Of a DNA stretch of 64,000 nucleotides, positions 34,909 to 43,919 are shown in pieces. Every line of letters starts with the position of its first letter. The first letter of the stretch is position 1. A program made the translations under genes and the position numbers. The notes beneath the pieces were generated by a model. It made no database searches and had not been told where the DNA came from. It saw nothing but the letters and a program-made list of their open reading frames with translations. This stretch comes from Bacteroidota bacterium (GTDB lineage: Bacteria > Bacteroidota > Bacteroidia > Cytophagales > Cyclobacteriaceae): positions 62,001 through 126,000 of the forward strand of contig JAEYWY010000025.1 of assembly GCA_023428695.1 (NCBI GenBank). The letters run 5' to 3'.

Positions 34909-36204
34909 ATGCCGCAGGTTGAACTGATTATGCCCAAGATGGGGGAAAGCATTATGGAGGCCACCATCCTGAAATGGCTAAAGAAGCCGGGGGACCGCAT
35001 TGAGGAGGATGAGTCAGTTCTGGAGGTTGCCACCGACAAGGTCGATACAGAAGTACCCTCGACACACGGCGGTGTTCTAAAAGAAATCCTGGCGAAGGAA
35101 GGCGACGTTGTAAAGATCGGAAAACCGATCGCCATCATTACTTCCGATGCAGAAGTCGATAGCGACGGTCAGGAGGTTGCGCCATCCACATCGGTTGTGG
35201 TCGAAGCCGAAACCAAAGAGCCGGTCGAGACCACTGTCAACGGAGCCAGCCATAAGGTTGAGTCATTCAAGGGCGCCTCGCGGTTTTATTCTCCGCTTGT
35301 GAAGAATATTGCGCGGGAAGAAAATATTCCGGTTGAGGAACTCGAAACAATAAGCGGATCCGGTGCGGAAGGCCGTGTAACGAAAAAGGATATCCTCAAC
35401 TACGTTGCCACACGCAAGGCTGGAGGCAAAACGAAGGCATCACCTGCCGTTACGACATCAACGCCTACACCTAAAGTGCATGCCTCAGTAAGTTCCGGTG
35501 ACGAGATCATCGAAATGGACCGCATGCGGAAGATGATCGCAGAGCGCATGGTTGACAGCAAACGCATTGCTCCCCACGTTACGTCATTTGTTGAAGCCGA
35601 TGTGACGACAATCGTACAGTGGCGCAACAAAGTTAAGGGCGATTTTCAACGCCAGACCGGCGACGTACTGACCTTCACGCCAATCTTTGTTGAAGCCGTT
35701 GTTAAGGCGATCAAGGATTTTCCGATGATCAACATTCAGGTTGACGGCGATCGCATTATCAAGAAACGCGACATCAACATCGGGATGGCGGTTGCACTAC
35801 CAAGTGGTAACCTGATCGTGCCTGTTATCAAGAACGCAGATCAATTTACCATAGCCGGACTTGCGCGAATTGTCAACGACCTCGCACGACGAGCCCGCGA
35901 CAATAAACTCAAACCCGATGAACTCGCTGGCGGAACATTCACCATCAGTAATGTGGGTTCGTTTGGAAACGTGATGGGAACACCGATTATCATGCAGCCG
36001 CAGGTTGGAATCATTGCGTTGGGTGCCATTCAGAAAAAACCTGCCGTGATGGAAATGCCTTACGGTGATGTTATCGCAATTCGTCACAAGATGTTCCTGT
36101 CACATTCGTACGATCACCGCGTTGTTGACGGTGCACTCGGCGGCAGCGTTGTAAGGAGAGTTGCCGATTACCTCGAGAAATTTGACATGAACACAACGAT
36201 CTAG
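34909..36204 (+). CDS. 2-oxoacid dehydrogenase E2 (dihydrolipoyl acyltransferase)
   Basis: The ATG at 34909 gives 431 residues starting directly with the lipoyl domain; an in-frame TTG at 34885 is less likely. The lipoyl Lys is Lys44 in EVATDKVDTEVPS. A linker leads to the peripheral-subunit binding domain (SPLVKNIAREENIPVEELET, then GAEGRVTKKDILNYV). The catalytic domain ends with SHSYDHRVVDGALGG, holding the active His and Asp. It forms the core of a branched-chain or other 2-oxoacid dehydrogenase complex and passes acyl groups to CoA. No E1 or E3 gene is adjacent. The acyl specificity cannot be read here; the sequence style fits branched-chain E2. Confidence 0.92.
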   Translation: MPQVELIMPKMGESIMEATILKWLKKPGDRIEEDESVLEVATDKVDTEVPSTHGGVLKEILAKEGDVVKIGKPIAIITSDAEVDSDGQEVAPSTSVVVEAETKEPVETTVNGASHKVESFKGASRFYSPLVKNIAREENIPVEELETISGSGAEGRVTKKDILNYVATRKAGGKTKASPAVTTSTPTPKVHASVSSGDEIIEMDRMRKMIAERMVDSKRIAPHVTSFVEADVTTIVQWRNKVKGDFQRQTGDVLTFTPIFVEAVVKAIKDFPMINIQVDGDRIIKKRDINIGMAVALPSGNLIVPVIKNADQFTIAGLARIVNDLARRARDNKLKPDELAGGTFTISNVGSFGNVMGTPIIMQPQVGIIALGAIQKKPAVMEMPYGDVIAIRHKMFLSHSYDHRVVDGALGGSVVRRVADYLEKFDMNTTI

Positions 36205-36237
36205 ATTTTCTGAAAAATTCAGATTTGTCTGAGAATA

Positions 36238-36269
36238 ATAAAGGGGTCAGTTGACCCCTTTATCTTTTT
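36238..36269 (+). terminator. strong terminator after the E2 gene
   Basis: A 12-bp perfect stem (positions 36238-36249 with 36252-36263), in practice with a 4-6 base loop, followed by CTTTTT. It begins 34 bases after the E2 stop. Confidence 0.88.
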
Positions 36270-36853
36270 GTAACGAATGGGTTTTTATTTGGCTCCTGCT
36301 ACAGCATGCAACAACGCCTTCAGAAATAGCCCTGTTATTGAATCAACATTTGCTGGTTCTCGGGGACTACCAGATACCTTGATGCATCTTCGCTCCTTGC
36401 GGAGTCAGACACTGAAAAAATCCTACATGGAAAAGATGTAGAGCACCAGCAGGATAATCAGCGTAAGTAAAATTTCAGTTGACTTTGTCATCGTTGTCAA
36501 AAATTATACAGCATAAAAGTATACACTGATAATTCCGCCGATCAATGAAAAATGACCTGGAGACGAGACTTTTATCCTGACCTATATCAACCTTTGAGGT
36601 CTCCGGACGTAAGTCCTGACCATTGGTGAGCAAAGTTTGAAATGGAAACCATATACGTCATGGATCAATCCGGAAAATGGATTATCATTCGTTCCCACCG
36701 CAACAAAAATCCCACGCTACACCTGTTACATCGGTGTCAATAATACCATTCAGGCCATCTTTGTCTTCAGATTCCGGTCATTTCGCTTTCTGAAATTACA
36801 TCGGCTTTCGATTACCTTGAAAAAGCGGTACATTTTACGACCTAACCAGTCTT
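36270..36853. other. 584-base gap with only tiny open frames
   Basis: Between the E2 terminator and the ParA-like gene I see no normal-size gene. It contains a 22-codon minus frame encoding a hydrophobic peptide (listed separately) and a 33-codon plus frame at 36642-36743 that I do not support. A short CTCC-GCAA-GGAG hairpin (minus-strand reading) lies near 36385-36400. No tRNA or repeat found. Confidence 0.5.
36423..36491 (-). CDS. possible tiny single-helix membrane peptide (22 aa)
   Basis: A frame ATG...TAG of 23 codons encodes a short polar start (MTKSTE) and one continuous hydrophobic helix of about 14 residues ending near YIFSM. It lies alone in a long gap. Such tiny membrane peptides exist in bacteria but also arise by chance in AT-rich spacers. 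There is no Shine-Dalgarno, which means little in this phylum. Treat as a candidate only. Confidence 0.25.
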   Translation of the reverse strand: MTKSTEILLTLIILLVLYIFSM

Positions 36854-37477
36854 ATGGGAAAAGTAATTTCTTTCATCAGCCGCAAAGGCGGTACCGGAAA
36901 GACCACCAATGCGATTCATTTGGCGACAACACTGCACAATCTCGGGAAACGCGTGATGTTGATTGAGACCGATGCCAACTTCACGCTGACAACCCTGCGG
37001 AAGATGGAGCAGTTTAAAAGCAGGAACCAAAACGCTCCTTTCGAAATACACGGCAGCCAGGACCTTCAGGTCGCTGAGGAGATCGCCCGACTGAAGTCGA
37101 ACAAGAAGATCGACATGATCGTTGTTGACAGTGCCGGAAAGACAACTGATGAAGGAATAAAGAAGCTGTGTCTCGAAAGCGATCTGGTAGTCGTGCCAAC
37201 AAGTCTCACCCAAAACGACTTACTGGTAACTTATCAAACGGTAACCGACCTGGCACCTGCCCGCCAGCTCAATCCGCGGCTTAAGATTGTTGTGTTACCA
37301 AATCGTATCCACAGTTCTACGAACGTATACACCGTACGCGAAAGCCTGAAGAATCTTGATGCGTTGATACTGCCGGTAATCGTGCCTCAGAAGAATCTTT
37401 TTGTTAATTTCAGCACACTCGACGCAGCAAGGGAGTATGAACCTGTTGCAAAAGCGATCTTAAACTACCTGGAATGA
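36854..37477 (+). CDS. ParA/MinD-like ATPase
   Basis: 207 residues, a minimal ParA-type P-loop ATPase without an N-terminal DNA-binding domain. The deviant Walker A is ISRKGGTGKTTNAIHLA, with the signature Lys near its start. Walker A' is MLIETDAN and Walker B is IDMIVVDSAGKTTDEG, with Ser where many ParA proteins have a Thr-Pro. Such ATPases position plasmids, chromosomes or protein cargo by ATP-driven gradients. Its start is in the region of a long gap; its stop overlaps the next gene by 4 bases. No ParB or parS-like site was recognised, so an orphan cargo-positioning role with the adjacent small protein is a reasonable guess. Confidence 0.88.
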   Translation: MGKVISFISRKGGTGKTTNAIHLATTLHNLGKRVMLIETDANFTLTTLRKMEQFKSRNQNAPFEIHGSQDLQVAEEIARLKSNKKIDMIVVDSAGKTTDEGIKKLCLESDLVVVPTSLTQNDLLVTYQTVTDLAPARQLNPRLKIVVLPNRIHSSTNVYTVRESLKNLDALILPVIVPQKNLFVNFSTLDAAREYEPVAKAILNYLE

Positions 37478-37839
37478 GCAAAAAGAAAAACACACTCAAG
37501 GATCTCGACGAGTTTCTCAAGCAACAGGCGGCCACGCTTGCGCAGCCTGAGCCGGTTCCGGTTAAGGAACATCGCGTCGAAGTAGCACCGACAGACTATT
37601 CGCCGGAAACAAAACCGCGCGAGCACGTAACCACGGACATGATATTCAAGGACCTGGTACAACTGTCGCGCGAGGAACCCGACTCATTTCGCCAGAAACT
37701 GTATGCGCTGGTCATTCAGGTTCTGGAAGCCCAGCCTGAATCAACACCTGAAGACAAAATGCTTATCAATACCGCGTTATACCTTAAAAGCGGTGAGCAT
37801 TGGAAAGAGGCCATTCGCGATTACTGGGTGAAGCACTGA
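37474..37839 (+). CDS. small partner protein of the ParA-like ATPase, unknown family
   Basis: 121 residues, starting in an ATGA overlap with the ParA-like gene, a sign of tight co-translation. The N-terminus is Lys-rich with a short amphipathic stretch (DLDEFLKQQAATLAQPEP) and a Pro/charged disordered segment (about 20-55). The C-terminal ~65 residues look helical (FKDLVQLSREEPDSFRQKLY and an EDKMLINTALYLKSG part). ParA partners often carry a short basic N-terminal peptide that stimulates ATPase activity, and this layout would fit. Not recognised as any named family. Confidence 0.75.
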   Translation: MSKKKNTLKDLDEFLKQQAATLAQPEPVPVKEHRVEVAPTDYSPETKPREHVTTDMIFKDLVQLSREEPDSFRQKLYALVIQVLEAQPESTPEDKMLINTALYLKSGEHWKEAIRDYWVKH

Positions 37840-37865
37840 TTAGTTTGGCAGGACGCCATCAAAAC

Positions 37866-37896
37866 TTGCACGCCGCGGGCAACACCGTTAAGTTTG
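37866..37896 (+). promoter_or_regulatory. Bacteroidota-type promoter of the trans-sulfuration gene
   Basis: TTG at 37866-37868, a 20-base spacer, and TAAGTTTG at 37889-37896, a perfect match to TAnnTTTG. The ATG follows at 37931, giving a leader of about 25-30 bases. Confidence 0.55.
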
Positions 37897-37930
37897 TCCC
37901 GCAAAACAACTAGCTAACCATTCCTATTTT

Positions 37931-39079
37931 ATGAAATTTGGAACACTCGCCGTTCACGCCGGCGTAGCACCCGACCCATCGACCGGTGCTATCATGACAC
38001 CGATTTTTCAAACATCAACGTACGTGCAGGAATCACCTGCAAAGCACAAAGGATACGCTTATGCGCGTGGTGCCAACCCGACGCGGGATGTTCTTCAGAA
38101 AAGTATCGCGGCGTTGGAACGTGGACGTTTCGGACTGTGCTTTTCATCAGGCATGGGTGCGACTGATGCCGTGATTAAATTATTGAATCCCGGAGACGAA
38201 GTGATTACAAGCAACGACCTCTACGGTGGATCATACAGGATGTTCAAACGCGTCTTTGAAAAATATGGTATCGTCTTCCATTTCATCGACCTCACCAACA
38301 TTGAAAATGTACACGCAGTACTCAATGACAAGACCCGATTGTTCTGGTTAGAAACTCCAACCAATCCGCTGATGAACATCGTCGACATCAAGGGGATGGT
38401 TGACATCGCCAGGAAAAAGGGCAACATACGCGTCGCCGTTGACAACACCTTCGCGTCGCCGTATCTTCAGAATCCGCTCGAACTTGGTGCCGATATCGTG
38501 ATGCACTCGGTAACGAAATACCTGGGTGGTCACTCCGATGTAGTGATGGGAGCTCTGGTTACCAACGATGAAGCTTTATACAAGGACCTCGCTTTCATTC
38601 ACAACTCATGTGGCGCGGTACCCGGTCCACAGGATTGCTTCCTGGTATTGCGTGGAATAAAAACACTTCACCTTCGAATGGAGCGCCATTGTTTGAATGG
38701 TCGGAGAATCGCAGAATACCTCCGACAACATCCCGCTGTCGGGATGGTATATTGGCCGGGATTTGAAGATCATCCGAATCACCAGATTGCGAAGAAACAA
38801 ATGCGCGACTTCGGAGGTATGCTCTCCTTTACGCTCAAGGATGACGACATCGCGAAGGCAACACGGCTGATGGAGAGTGTGGAGTTGTTCTCGCTGGCGG
38901 AATCCCTGGGCGGCGTTGAATCACTGATTAATCACCCCGCCTCAATGACACATGCAAGCATTCCAAAGGAGGAAAGGTTGCGTAGCGGTCTTGTGGACTC
39001 GCTTATTCGTCTCAGCATCGGTGTCGAGGATTCCGAAGACCTGATCGCGGATCTTGAACAGGCACTCGCAAAAGTCTGA
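37931..39079 (+). CDS. cystathionine gamma-synthase/lyase family PLP enzyme
   Basis: 382 residues of the Cys/Met metabolism PLP family, normal length. Conserved parts are YARGANPTRDVLQ near the start, FSSGMGATDAV, WLETPTNPLMNIVDIKG, VDNTFASPYLQNPLELGADI, the PLP Lys196 in HSVTKYLGGHSDVVMGA, and SLGGVESLINHPASMTHASI. Reactions in the family are gamma-replacement on an acylated homoserine (synthase) or gamma/beta cleavage of cystathionine (lyase). The sequence alone does not decide which. It has its own promoter and terminator, so it is probably monocistronic. Confidence 0.93.
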   Translation: MKFGTLAVHAGVAPDPSTGAIMTPIFQTSTYVQESPAKHKGYAYARGANPTRDVLQKSIAALERGRFGLCFSSGMGATDAVIKLLNPGDEVITSNDLYGGSYRMFKRVFEKYGIVFHFIDLTNIENVHAVLNDKTRLFWLETPTNPLMNIVDIKGMVDIARKKGNIRVAVDNTFASPYLQNPLELGADIVMHSVTKYLGGHSDVVMGALVTNDEALYKDLAFIHNSCGAVPGPQDCFLVLRGIKTLHLRMERHCLNGRRIAEYLRQHPAVGMVYWPGFEDHPNHQIAKKQMRDFGGMLSFTLKDDDIAKATRLMESVELFSLAESLGGVESLINHPASMTHASIPKEERLRSGLVDSLIRLSIGVEDSEDLIADLEQALAKV

Positions 39080-39099
39080 AGGCTAACGAACAAACTAAA

Positions 39100-39128
39100 A
39101 GGAGGTCGCCATTCGCGATCTCTTTTTG
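39100..39128 (+). terminator. terminator after the trans-sulfuration gene
   Basis: GAGGTCGC (39102-39109) pairs with GCGATCTC (39115-39122), one G-T pair, loop CATTC, followed by TTTTTG. Confidence 0.82.
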
Positions 39129-39152
39129 TTTAGAGACTATTCATTCATCGGA

Positions 39153-39183
39153 TTTTGTTATCCGAACGGCTTTGTTATTTTTA
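39153..39183 (+). promoter_or_regulatory. possible promoter of the MFS gene
   Basis: TTTTG at 39153-39157 and TATTTTTA at 39176-39183, 18 bases apart, one base off the -7 consensus. The ATG follows at 39200. Confidence 0.4.
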
Positions 39184-39199
39184 TTCTGCCTTTCGTGTA

Positions 39200-40462
39200 A
39201 TGGAACAGAACAAGCTTAAACAACTCTTCAGTTTGCCAGTTATTGTGGCGGCGCTCGGATACTTTGTCGACATCTATGACCTGCTCCTGTTTAGTATAGT
39301 GCGAAGGGCAAGCCTTTCCTCATTGGGTGTTCCTGAAGCATCGCTATTCGATACAGGGGAATTCCTGTTACAGGTACAAATGATTGGTCTCCTCGTTGGG
39401 GGTATTATCTGGGGAATTATGGGTGACAAGAAAGGTCGCCTTTCTGTCTTGTTCGGATCGATTTTACTCTACTCACTGGCGAACATCGCCAATGGTTTCG
39501 TTACCACGGTACCTCAATACGCCGTGTTGCGGTTTATCGCGGGCGTGGGACTAGCCGGCGAACTTGGGGCGGGCGTAACCCTCGTGTCTGAAATTCTGTC
39601 GCCGAAGGTCCGGGGTTGGGGCACTACCATCATTGCAACCGTTGGCCTGATGGGCGCCGTGCTCGCCAATATCATTGCAAAGAACTTTGCCTGGCAAACC
39701 GCATACTTTATCGGTGGCGGGCTCGGACTATTGCTTTTGATCGCACGGGTAAGCGTACTGGAATCCGGCATTTTCCTGCGAACTGTTGAAAAAACGATCT
39801 CACGGGGAAACATTCTCCTGTTGTTTCAGAACCGGCAAAGGTTCCGGAAGTTCATGGGCTGTATACTTATCGGACTGCCTATCTGGTACGCCATTGGGAT
39901 TCTCATCACGTTTTCACCCGAATTTGCCGTGGCGTTGGGGATTGGCCAGATTCAGGCTGGTGACGCGGTTATGTTGAGTTATTTAGGACTGGCCGCCGGT
40001 GACCTCAGTAGTGGATTTTTAAGCCAAACGTTCCGTTCGCGAAAAGCAATCGTACGATTGTTCATTTTTCTTACATTGATTTTCATCCTGATGTTCCTGT
40101 TTATGCCCATCAGGACCACCGGGTTCTTCTTTATCGCATGTTTTGCGGTGGGGTTTGGTATTGGATACTGGGCGCTGTTTGTAACCATTGCCGCGGAACA
40201 ATTTGGCACAAATCTGCGGGCAACGGTAGCCACATCCGTCCCGAACTTTATCCGTGGCACGGTGGTGCCTCTGACCCTGATGTTCAAGTTCTTGCGTAAC
40301 GAAATCGCGGGGCCATCAGCGGGAATTGAAGCAAAACATACAGGTCTGATTTATGGCGCGCTGATCGTAGGGATTTTTACGATAATTGTAGCTTTCTTGT
40401 CACTACGTGCAATAGACGAGACTTTTGGCCGCGACCTCGATTTTGAAGAAGACGCGGCCTGA
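39200..40462 (+). CDS. MFS transporter (metabolite:proton symporter-like)
   Basis: The ATG at 39200 (420 residues) is preferred over 39155 because it starts close to the first membrane helix and follows a promoter-like site. About 12 membrane helices are visible. The MFS motif A is in WGIMGDKKGRLSVLFGS between TM2 and TM3. The first helix has an Asp-rich GYFVDIYDLLLF typical of carboxylate/sugar-porter-like members, and the C-terminus contains SLRAIDETFGRDLDF, also seen in sugar-porter relatives. The substrate cannot be told. A terminator-like hairpin follows. Inner membrane. Confidence 0.88.
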   Translation: MEQNKLKQLFSLPVIVAALGYFVDIYDLLLFSIVRRASLSSLGVPEASLFDTGEFLLQVQMIGLLVGGIIWGIMGDKKGRLSVLFGSILLYSLANIANGFVTTVPQYAVLRFIAGVGLAGELGAGVTLVSEILSPKVRGWGTTIIATVGLMGAVLANIIAKNFAWQTAYFIGGGLGLLLLIARVSVLESGIFLRTVEKTISRGNILLLFQNRQRFRKFMGCILIGLPIWYAIGILITFSPEFAVALGIGQIQAGDAVMLSYLGLAAGDLSSGFLSQTFRSRKAIVRLFIFLTLIFILMFLFMPIRTTGFFFIACFAVGFGIGYWALFVTIAAEQFGTNLRATVATSVPNFIRGTVVPLTLMFKFLRNEIAGPSAGIEAKHTGLIYGALIVGIFTIIVAFLSLRAIDETFGRDLDFEEDAA

Positions 40463-40485
40463 CTTGTAACAACTCGCCAGCCATT

Positions 40486-40522
40486 CCGTAAACGAACAGG
40501 CGTGATTTACGGTCACTTTTTT
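40486..40522 (+). terminator. probable terminator after the MFS gene
   Basis: CCGTAAA (40486-40492) pairs with TTTACGG (40506-40512) across a 13-base loop; a run of six T follows at 40517-40522. The loop is large, so the call is moderate. Confidence 0.55.
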
Positions 40523-40553
40523 ATAATTTTAGACTTTCGTCGGGGCTCAAACT

Positions 40554-42644
40554 GTGAAATACCTTTTTCTGATCTTTTTTGCGGGCGCTACTGTAGTGGC
40601 ATCGGCTCAAAATCTGGAATTGATCCAAAAAATAAAGGCGGATCTCCGGAAGGCTGAGGGTATTGAACGATTTGAACTGCTTAAAGAACTCGCATGGGAA
40701 TACCGGTGGGCCTACCCGGACAGTACGATAGAGTATGCAAGCAAGGCCTACGTTCTGGGGCAGAATCTTAAACTTACGAAAGATATCGCCGAGCCACTCA
40801 ACTTCATTGGGGTGGCCTATAACTATAAAGGAGACCGCATCCAGGCATACGAATACTATGACCGGGCTCTCAAGATTTCGACATCGCAGGCAGACTCCGT
40901 ACAGATTGCGTACTCCAACAATAACCTGGGGCGACTCTTCTTTGAACAGGGTGTTCTTTCGCGTTCATATGAATACTTCGCACAATCGCTGACGATATTC
41001 GAGAACATCGGGGATTCATCCGGACTCGCCTACACTTATCAGAGTCTCGCCAATTTGTATAAAGTTCAGCATGATTTTGTAAAGGCTGAAAGAAATTACC
41101 TCAAGGCATACGAATTCAGGATCCGGCTTGGCAATACCCGCGACATTATGTCGGCACTTGGGCAGTTGGGACGACTGTACCAGGACAACGGCGATCACCA
41201 AAAAGCAACGCACTATCTGCACCTCGCGGATTCTGCCGGTCAGGTTATCCACGATGAGATCAACCTCGCTGAAATCAAGACATTAATCGCAAACAGCCTG
41301 CATAATCAACGGAAGCTTAAAGAGGCCGAAGCAATTTGCGCCGAAGGTCTGGACGTAATCGTGAAGGTGAATAACGTGCGCATGCTGCCTCAGGCCTACC
41401 TCACGATGGGTCAGATAAAATTCAGTCAGGCAAACCTTGCAGAAAGCAGAAGGTACTTCATGCTAGCCCTCGGGATTTCCAATGAAATCAAAGATCTCAA
41501 CTCGAAAATGGAAGCGCATTTGTGGCTATGGAAGCTTTCCGAAAGGGAAAACAACCATGCTGAAATGCTTCGCAATCACAATCAATATCTCATCCTGAAG
41601 GATTCCGTTAAAGACCTTGACGTTGCGCGTCAGGTTGAGCGGCTCCTATTCGAAATCGAAATCGGGAAAAAGGAACAGGAAAACGAACTTCTTAAAGCAA
41701 ACCAGGCCCGTATCGATGCCATCATTCAGCAGCAGCGTCTGCAGAACATTATCCTTATCGTTGTACTTGGATCCATAAGTCTGCTGGTACTGGTTCAGTA
41801 TGTTGCGATACGTAAACGTCAGGCGATTAACCGCAAGCTCGCTGAACAAAATGAATTCATCCAGAAACAGGGTCAGGAGATCATTGACCAGAACGGAAAG
41901 CTGCAACGACGCAACCAGGAACTATCAGACCTGAATTATGAAAAAGACACGTTGATGAGCATCGTCGCGCACGACCTGAAGTCACCGCTCAATCGAATCA
42001 ACGGTATGGTTGAGATTATGGAACTTGAAGGCGGGTTGACACCAGCGCAACGCATGTATCTGCAAATGACAAAGGAAGCAACGCGATCCGGTCTTGATCT
42101 TATTAAAGACCTCCTCGATGTACACATGCTTCAGGAGAACACCATTCCCAGTTACTCAGTGTTTGACGTCAGTGGGTTCCTTCTTGAAAAATGTAAAGAA
42201 TTCGAACCAACGGCAGAGGCCAAGAATATTCATCTCAACATCGCCCGTGTCGAAAACGAGCAAGTAAACCTCGACGCGAACTACCTGAGCCGGATCGTCG
42301 ACAACCTCCTTTCAAACGCGATCAAATTCTCGCAACCAAACGCTACAGTTACTATAGCCGCAGGCAGGGAAAACGAAACGTTCTGGATCTCCGTGAAGGA
42401 CCAGGGCCCGGGATTCAGCCAACGCGATCGCGATATGTTGTTTCAGAAATTCAAGAAGCTCAGTGCAAAGCCTACTGGCGGAGAGTCTTCCAACGGACTT
42501 GGTCTGGCAATCGTAAAAACGCTGGTTGATCGCCTCAATGGAACGATTGAGCTGGTTAGCGAGCGTGACAAAGGCAGCGAGTTTGTTGTAAAGCTTCCGC
42601 TGATGCCGGCAAACAGCGAGGTGCTGACAAGCCATTCCATCTGA
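40554..42644 (+). CDS. TPR-containing sensor histidine kinase with GTG start
   Basis: 696 residues. The GTG at 40554 begins a clean signal peptide ending ATVVASAQ. An extracytoplasmic helical array of TPR repeats follows (about 25-390), with segments such as AYTYQSLANLYKVQHDFVKA and KATHYLHLADSAGQVIHDEI. A membrane helix lies at about 400-418 and a coiled coil to 460. HisKA has His in LMSIVAHDLKSPLNRINGM. The ATPase has DNLLSNAIKFSQPN, KDQGPGFS and SNGLGLAIVKTLV. This layout is common in Bacteroidota; the TPR part presumably senses a protein or peptide outside the membrane. No response regulator is adjacent. Confidence 0.93.
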   Translation: MKYLFLIFFAGATVVASAQNLELIQKIKADLRKAEGIERFELLKELAWEYRWAYPDSTIEYASKAYVLGQNLKLTKDIAEPLNFIGVAYNYKGDRIQAYEYYDRALKISTSQADSVQIAYSNNNLGRLFFEQGVLSRSYEYFAQSLTIFENIGDSSGLAYTYQSLANLYKVQHDFVKAERNYLKAYEFRIRLGNTRDIMSALGQLGRLYQDNGDHQKATHYLHLADSAGQVIHDEINLAEIKTLIANSLHNQRKLKEAEAICAEGLDVIVKVNNVRMLPQAYLTMGQIKFSQANLAESRRYFMLALGISNEIKDLNSKMEAHLWLWKLSERENNHAEMLRNHNQYLILKDSVKDLDVARQVERLLFEIEIGKKEQENELLKANQARIDAIIQQQRLQNIILIVVLGSISLLVLVQYVAIRKRQAINRKLAEQNEFIQKQGQEIIDQNGKLQRRNQELSDLNYEKDTLMSIVAHDLKSPLNRINGMVEIMELEGGLTPAQRMYLQMTKEATRSGLDLIKDLLDVHMLQENTIPSYSVFDVSGFLLEKCKEFEPTAEAKNIHLNIARVENEQVNLDANYLSRIVDNLLSNAIKFSQPNATVTIAAGRENETFWISVKDQGPGFSQRDRDMLFQKFKKLSAKPTGGESSNGLGLAIVKTLVDRLNGTIELVSERDKGSEFVVKLPLMPANSEVLTSHSI

Positions 42645-42774
42645 TTCCCGCCCGGGTCTGGATTTTCTTTCACCGCCCATACACCGCCATTCACCTACAC
42701 TCTGCTGATGGTGACCTATTGCCCGTAATCCAACACGCGGTCTGCACGTACATTGGGGTATAAATCACACAAAA

Positions 42775-43530
42775 ATGGAAACGCAGAGCAAAATTTATCC
42801 GAGTTCGAACCCTCATCCGCATAACGATGGCCGGGATTCACGTCATCACGACAATGGACGCCGCTGGGGCGGACTGGTGATTGTGATCATTGGAGGTATC
42901 CTGTTGGCTCGGCAGGTTGGTGCAGATATCCCTTCGTGGCTTATCAGCTGGCCCATGCTTCTGATCGGCATAGGATTGTTCATCGGTGTGCGCCATTCAT
43001 TCCGCAACCCGGGCTGGATAATTCCTGTGATCCTCGGGTCTGTGTTCATGATCGACCGCTACTATTACAGCTTTGATGTGTGGCAATACTTCTGGCCAGC
43101 CTTTATTATCGCGATCGGACTTATCATGATCCTGAAGTCGCGTAGCAGATTTCGGGACAATGGACGAGTAAACGTGCTGGAAGGCAACGAAGATGTGCTG
43201 GATACGGTTACAATATTCGGTGGTATCAAGAAGAACATCATATCAAAACACTTTAAAGGTGGTGAAGCCGTGACCATTTTCGGCGGATGCGAAATCAATC
43301 TGATGCAAGCCGACACGGACGATAAGATTGTCCTGGAACTTGTACAGGTGTTCGCCGGGGCGAAGCTCGTTGTGCCACCGCAGTGGAAAATCCATACCGA
43401 TGAAGTAGTAACAATTTTTGGCGGTTTGAACGACAAACGTCCGATTGTTACGCAGACTACTGAAGACAGCAAGATCCTTATTCTCAAAGGCACGTGCATA
43501 TTCGGTGGAATCGACATCAAGAGTTATTGA
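42775..43530 (+). CDS. LiaF-like membrane protein (DUF5668 N-terminus, LiaF-type C-terminus)
   Basis: 251 residues. The N-terminus is His/Asn/Asp-rich and cytoplasmic; four hydrophobic helices lie at about 32-125 (GGLVIVIIGGILLARQVG, WPMLLIGIGLFIGV, WIIPVILGSVFMIDRYY, WPAFIIAIGLIMIL). The C-terminal ~110 residues form the beta-rich LiaF-like domain with repeating V-T-I-F-G-G steps (DTVTIFGGIKKN, AVTIFGGCEINLM, VVTIFGGLNDKR). In Firmicutes LiaF inhibits the LiaS kinase in envelope stress. A LytS/LytTR pair lies just downstream, so an analogous link is likely here but unproven. Confidence 0.85.
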   Translation: METQSKIYPSSNPHPHNDGRDSRHHDNGRRWGGLVIVIIGGILLARQVGADIPSWLISWPMLLIGIGLFIGVRHSFRNPGWIIPVILGSVFMIDRYYYSFDVWQYFWPAFIIAIGLIMILKSRSRFRDNGRVNVLEGNEDVLDTVTIFGGIKKNIISKHFKGGEAVTIFGGCEINLMQADTDDKIVLELVQVFAGAKLVVPPQWKIHTDEVVTIFGGLNDKRPIVTQTTEDSKILILKGTCIFGGIDIKSY

Positions 43531-43568
43531 CGTAGTAGAAAGAAAAGACCCAACTCCAAACCCAACGT

Positions 43569-43916
43569 ATGAACTGGTACATAGCAAAAATAGTCTTCGG
43601 AATTACCGCTCAGAATACGGAACACAAACCTCAGTTTGACGAACAGCTCCGACTTGTTTCAGCCGACTCTCAGGAGGAGGCTTTCATGAAGGCTCGCATC
43701 ATCGGACTTCGTGAGGAGGATGCTTTTGTCAACGACCGGAACAATGTTGTAAGATGGGAGTTCATCAATGTGGCGGACATTACGAGGCTGGAAAAGATTG
43801 AAGACGGAGCAGAAATTTATTCACGGATATACGAAATGGAGGAAGGTGATGATCACATTCATTATGTTCATCAAAAAGCCATAACATTGCGTCTGAATTC
43901 CAGACCTATTTACTGA
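43569..43916 (+). CDS. DUF4288 domain protein
   Basis: 115 residues, start at MNWYIAKIVFGITAQ, matching the DUF4288 opening; then FDEQLRLVSADSQEEAFMKA and the VRWEFINVADI segment. Small, cytoplasmic, alpha/beta, with no known activity. It sits 38 bases after the LiaF-like gene and 3 bases before the LytS-type kinase, so it is part of the same operon. Confidence 0.85.
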   Translation: MNWYIAKIVFGITAQNTEHKPQFDEQLRLVSADSQEEAFMKARIIGLREEDAFVNDRNNVVRWEFINVADITRLEKIEDGAEIYSRIYEMEEGDDHIHYVHQKAITLRLNSRPIY

Positions 43917-43919
43917 TCC

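Noticed and set aside
36642..36743. 33-codon plus frame before the ParA-like gene
   Set aside because: No hydrophobic or conserved pattern, and no promoter or start signal to support it.
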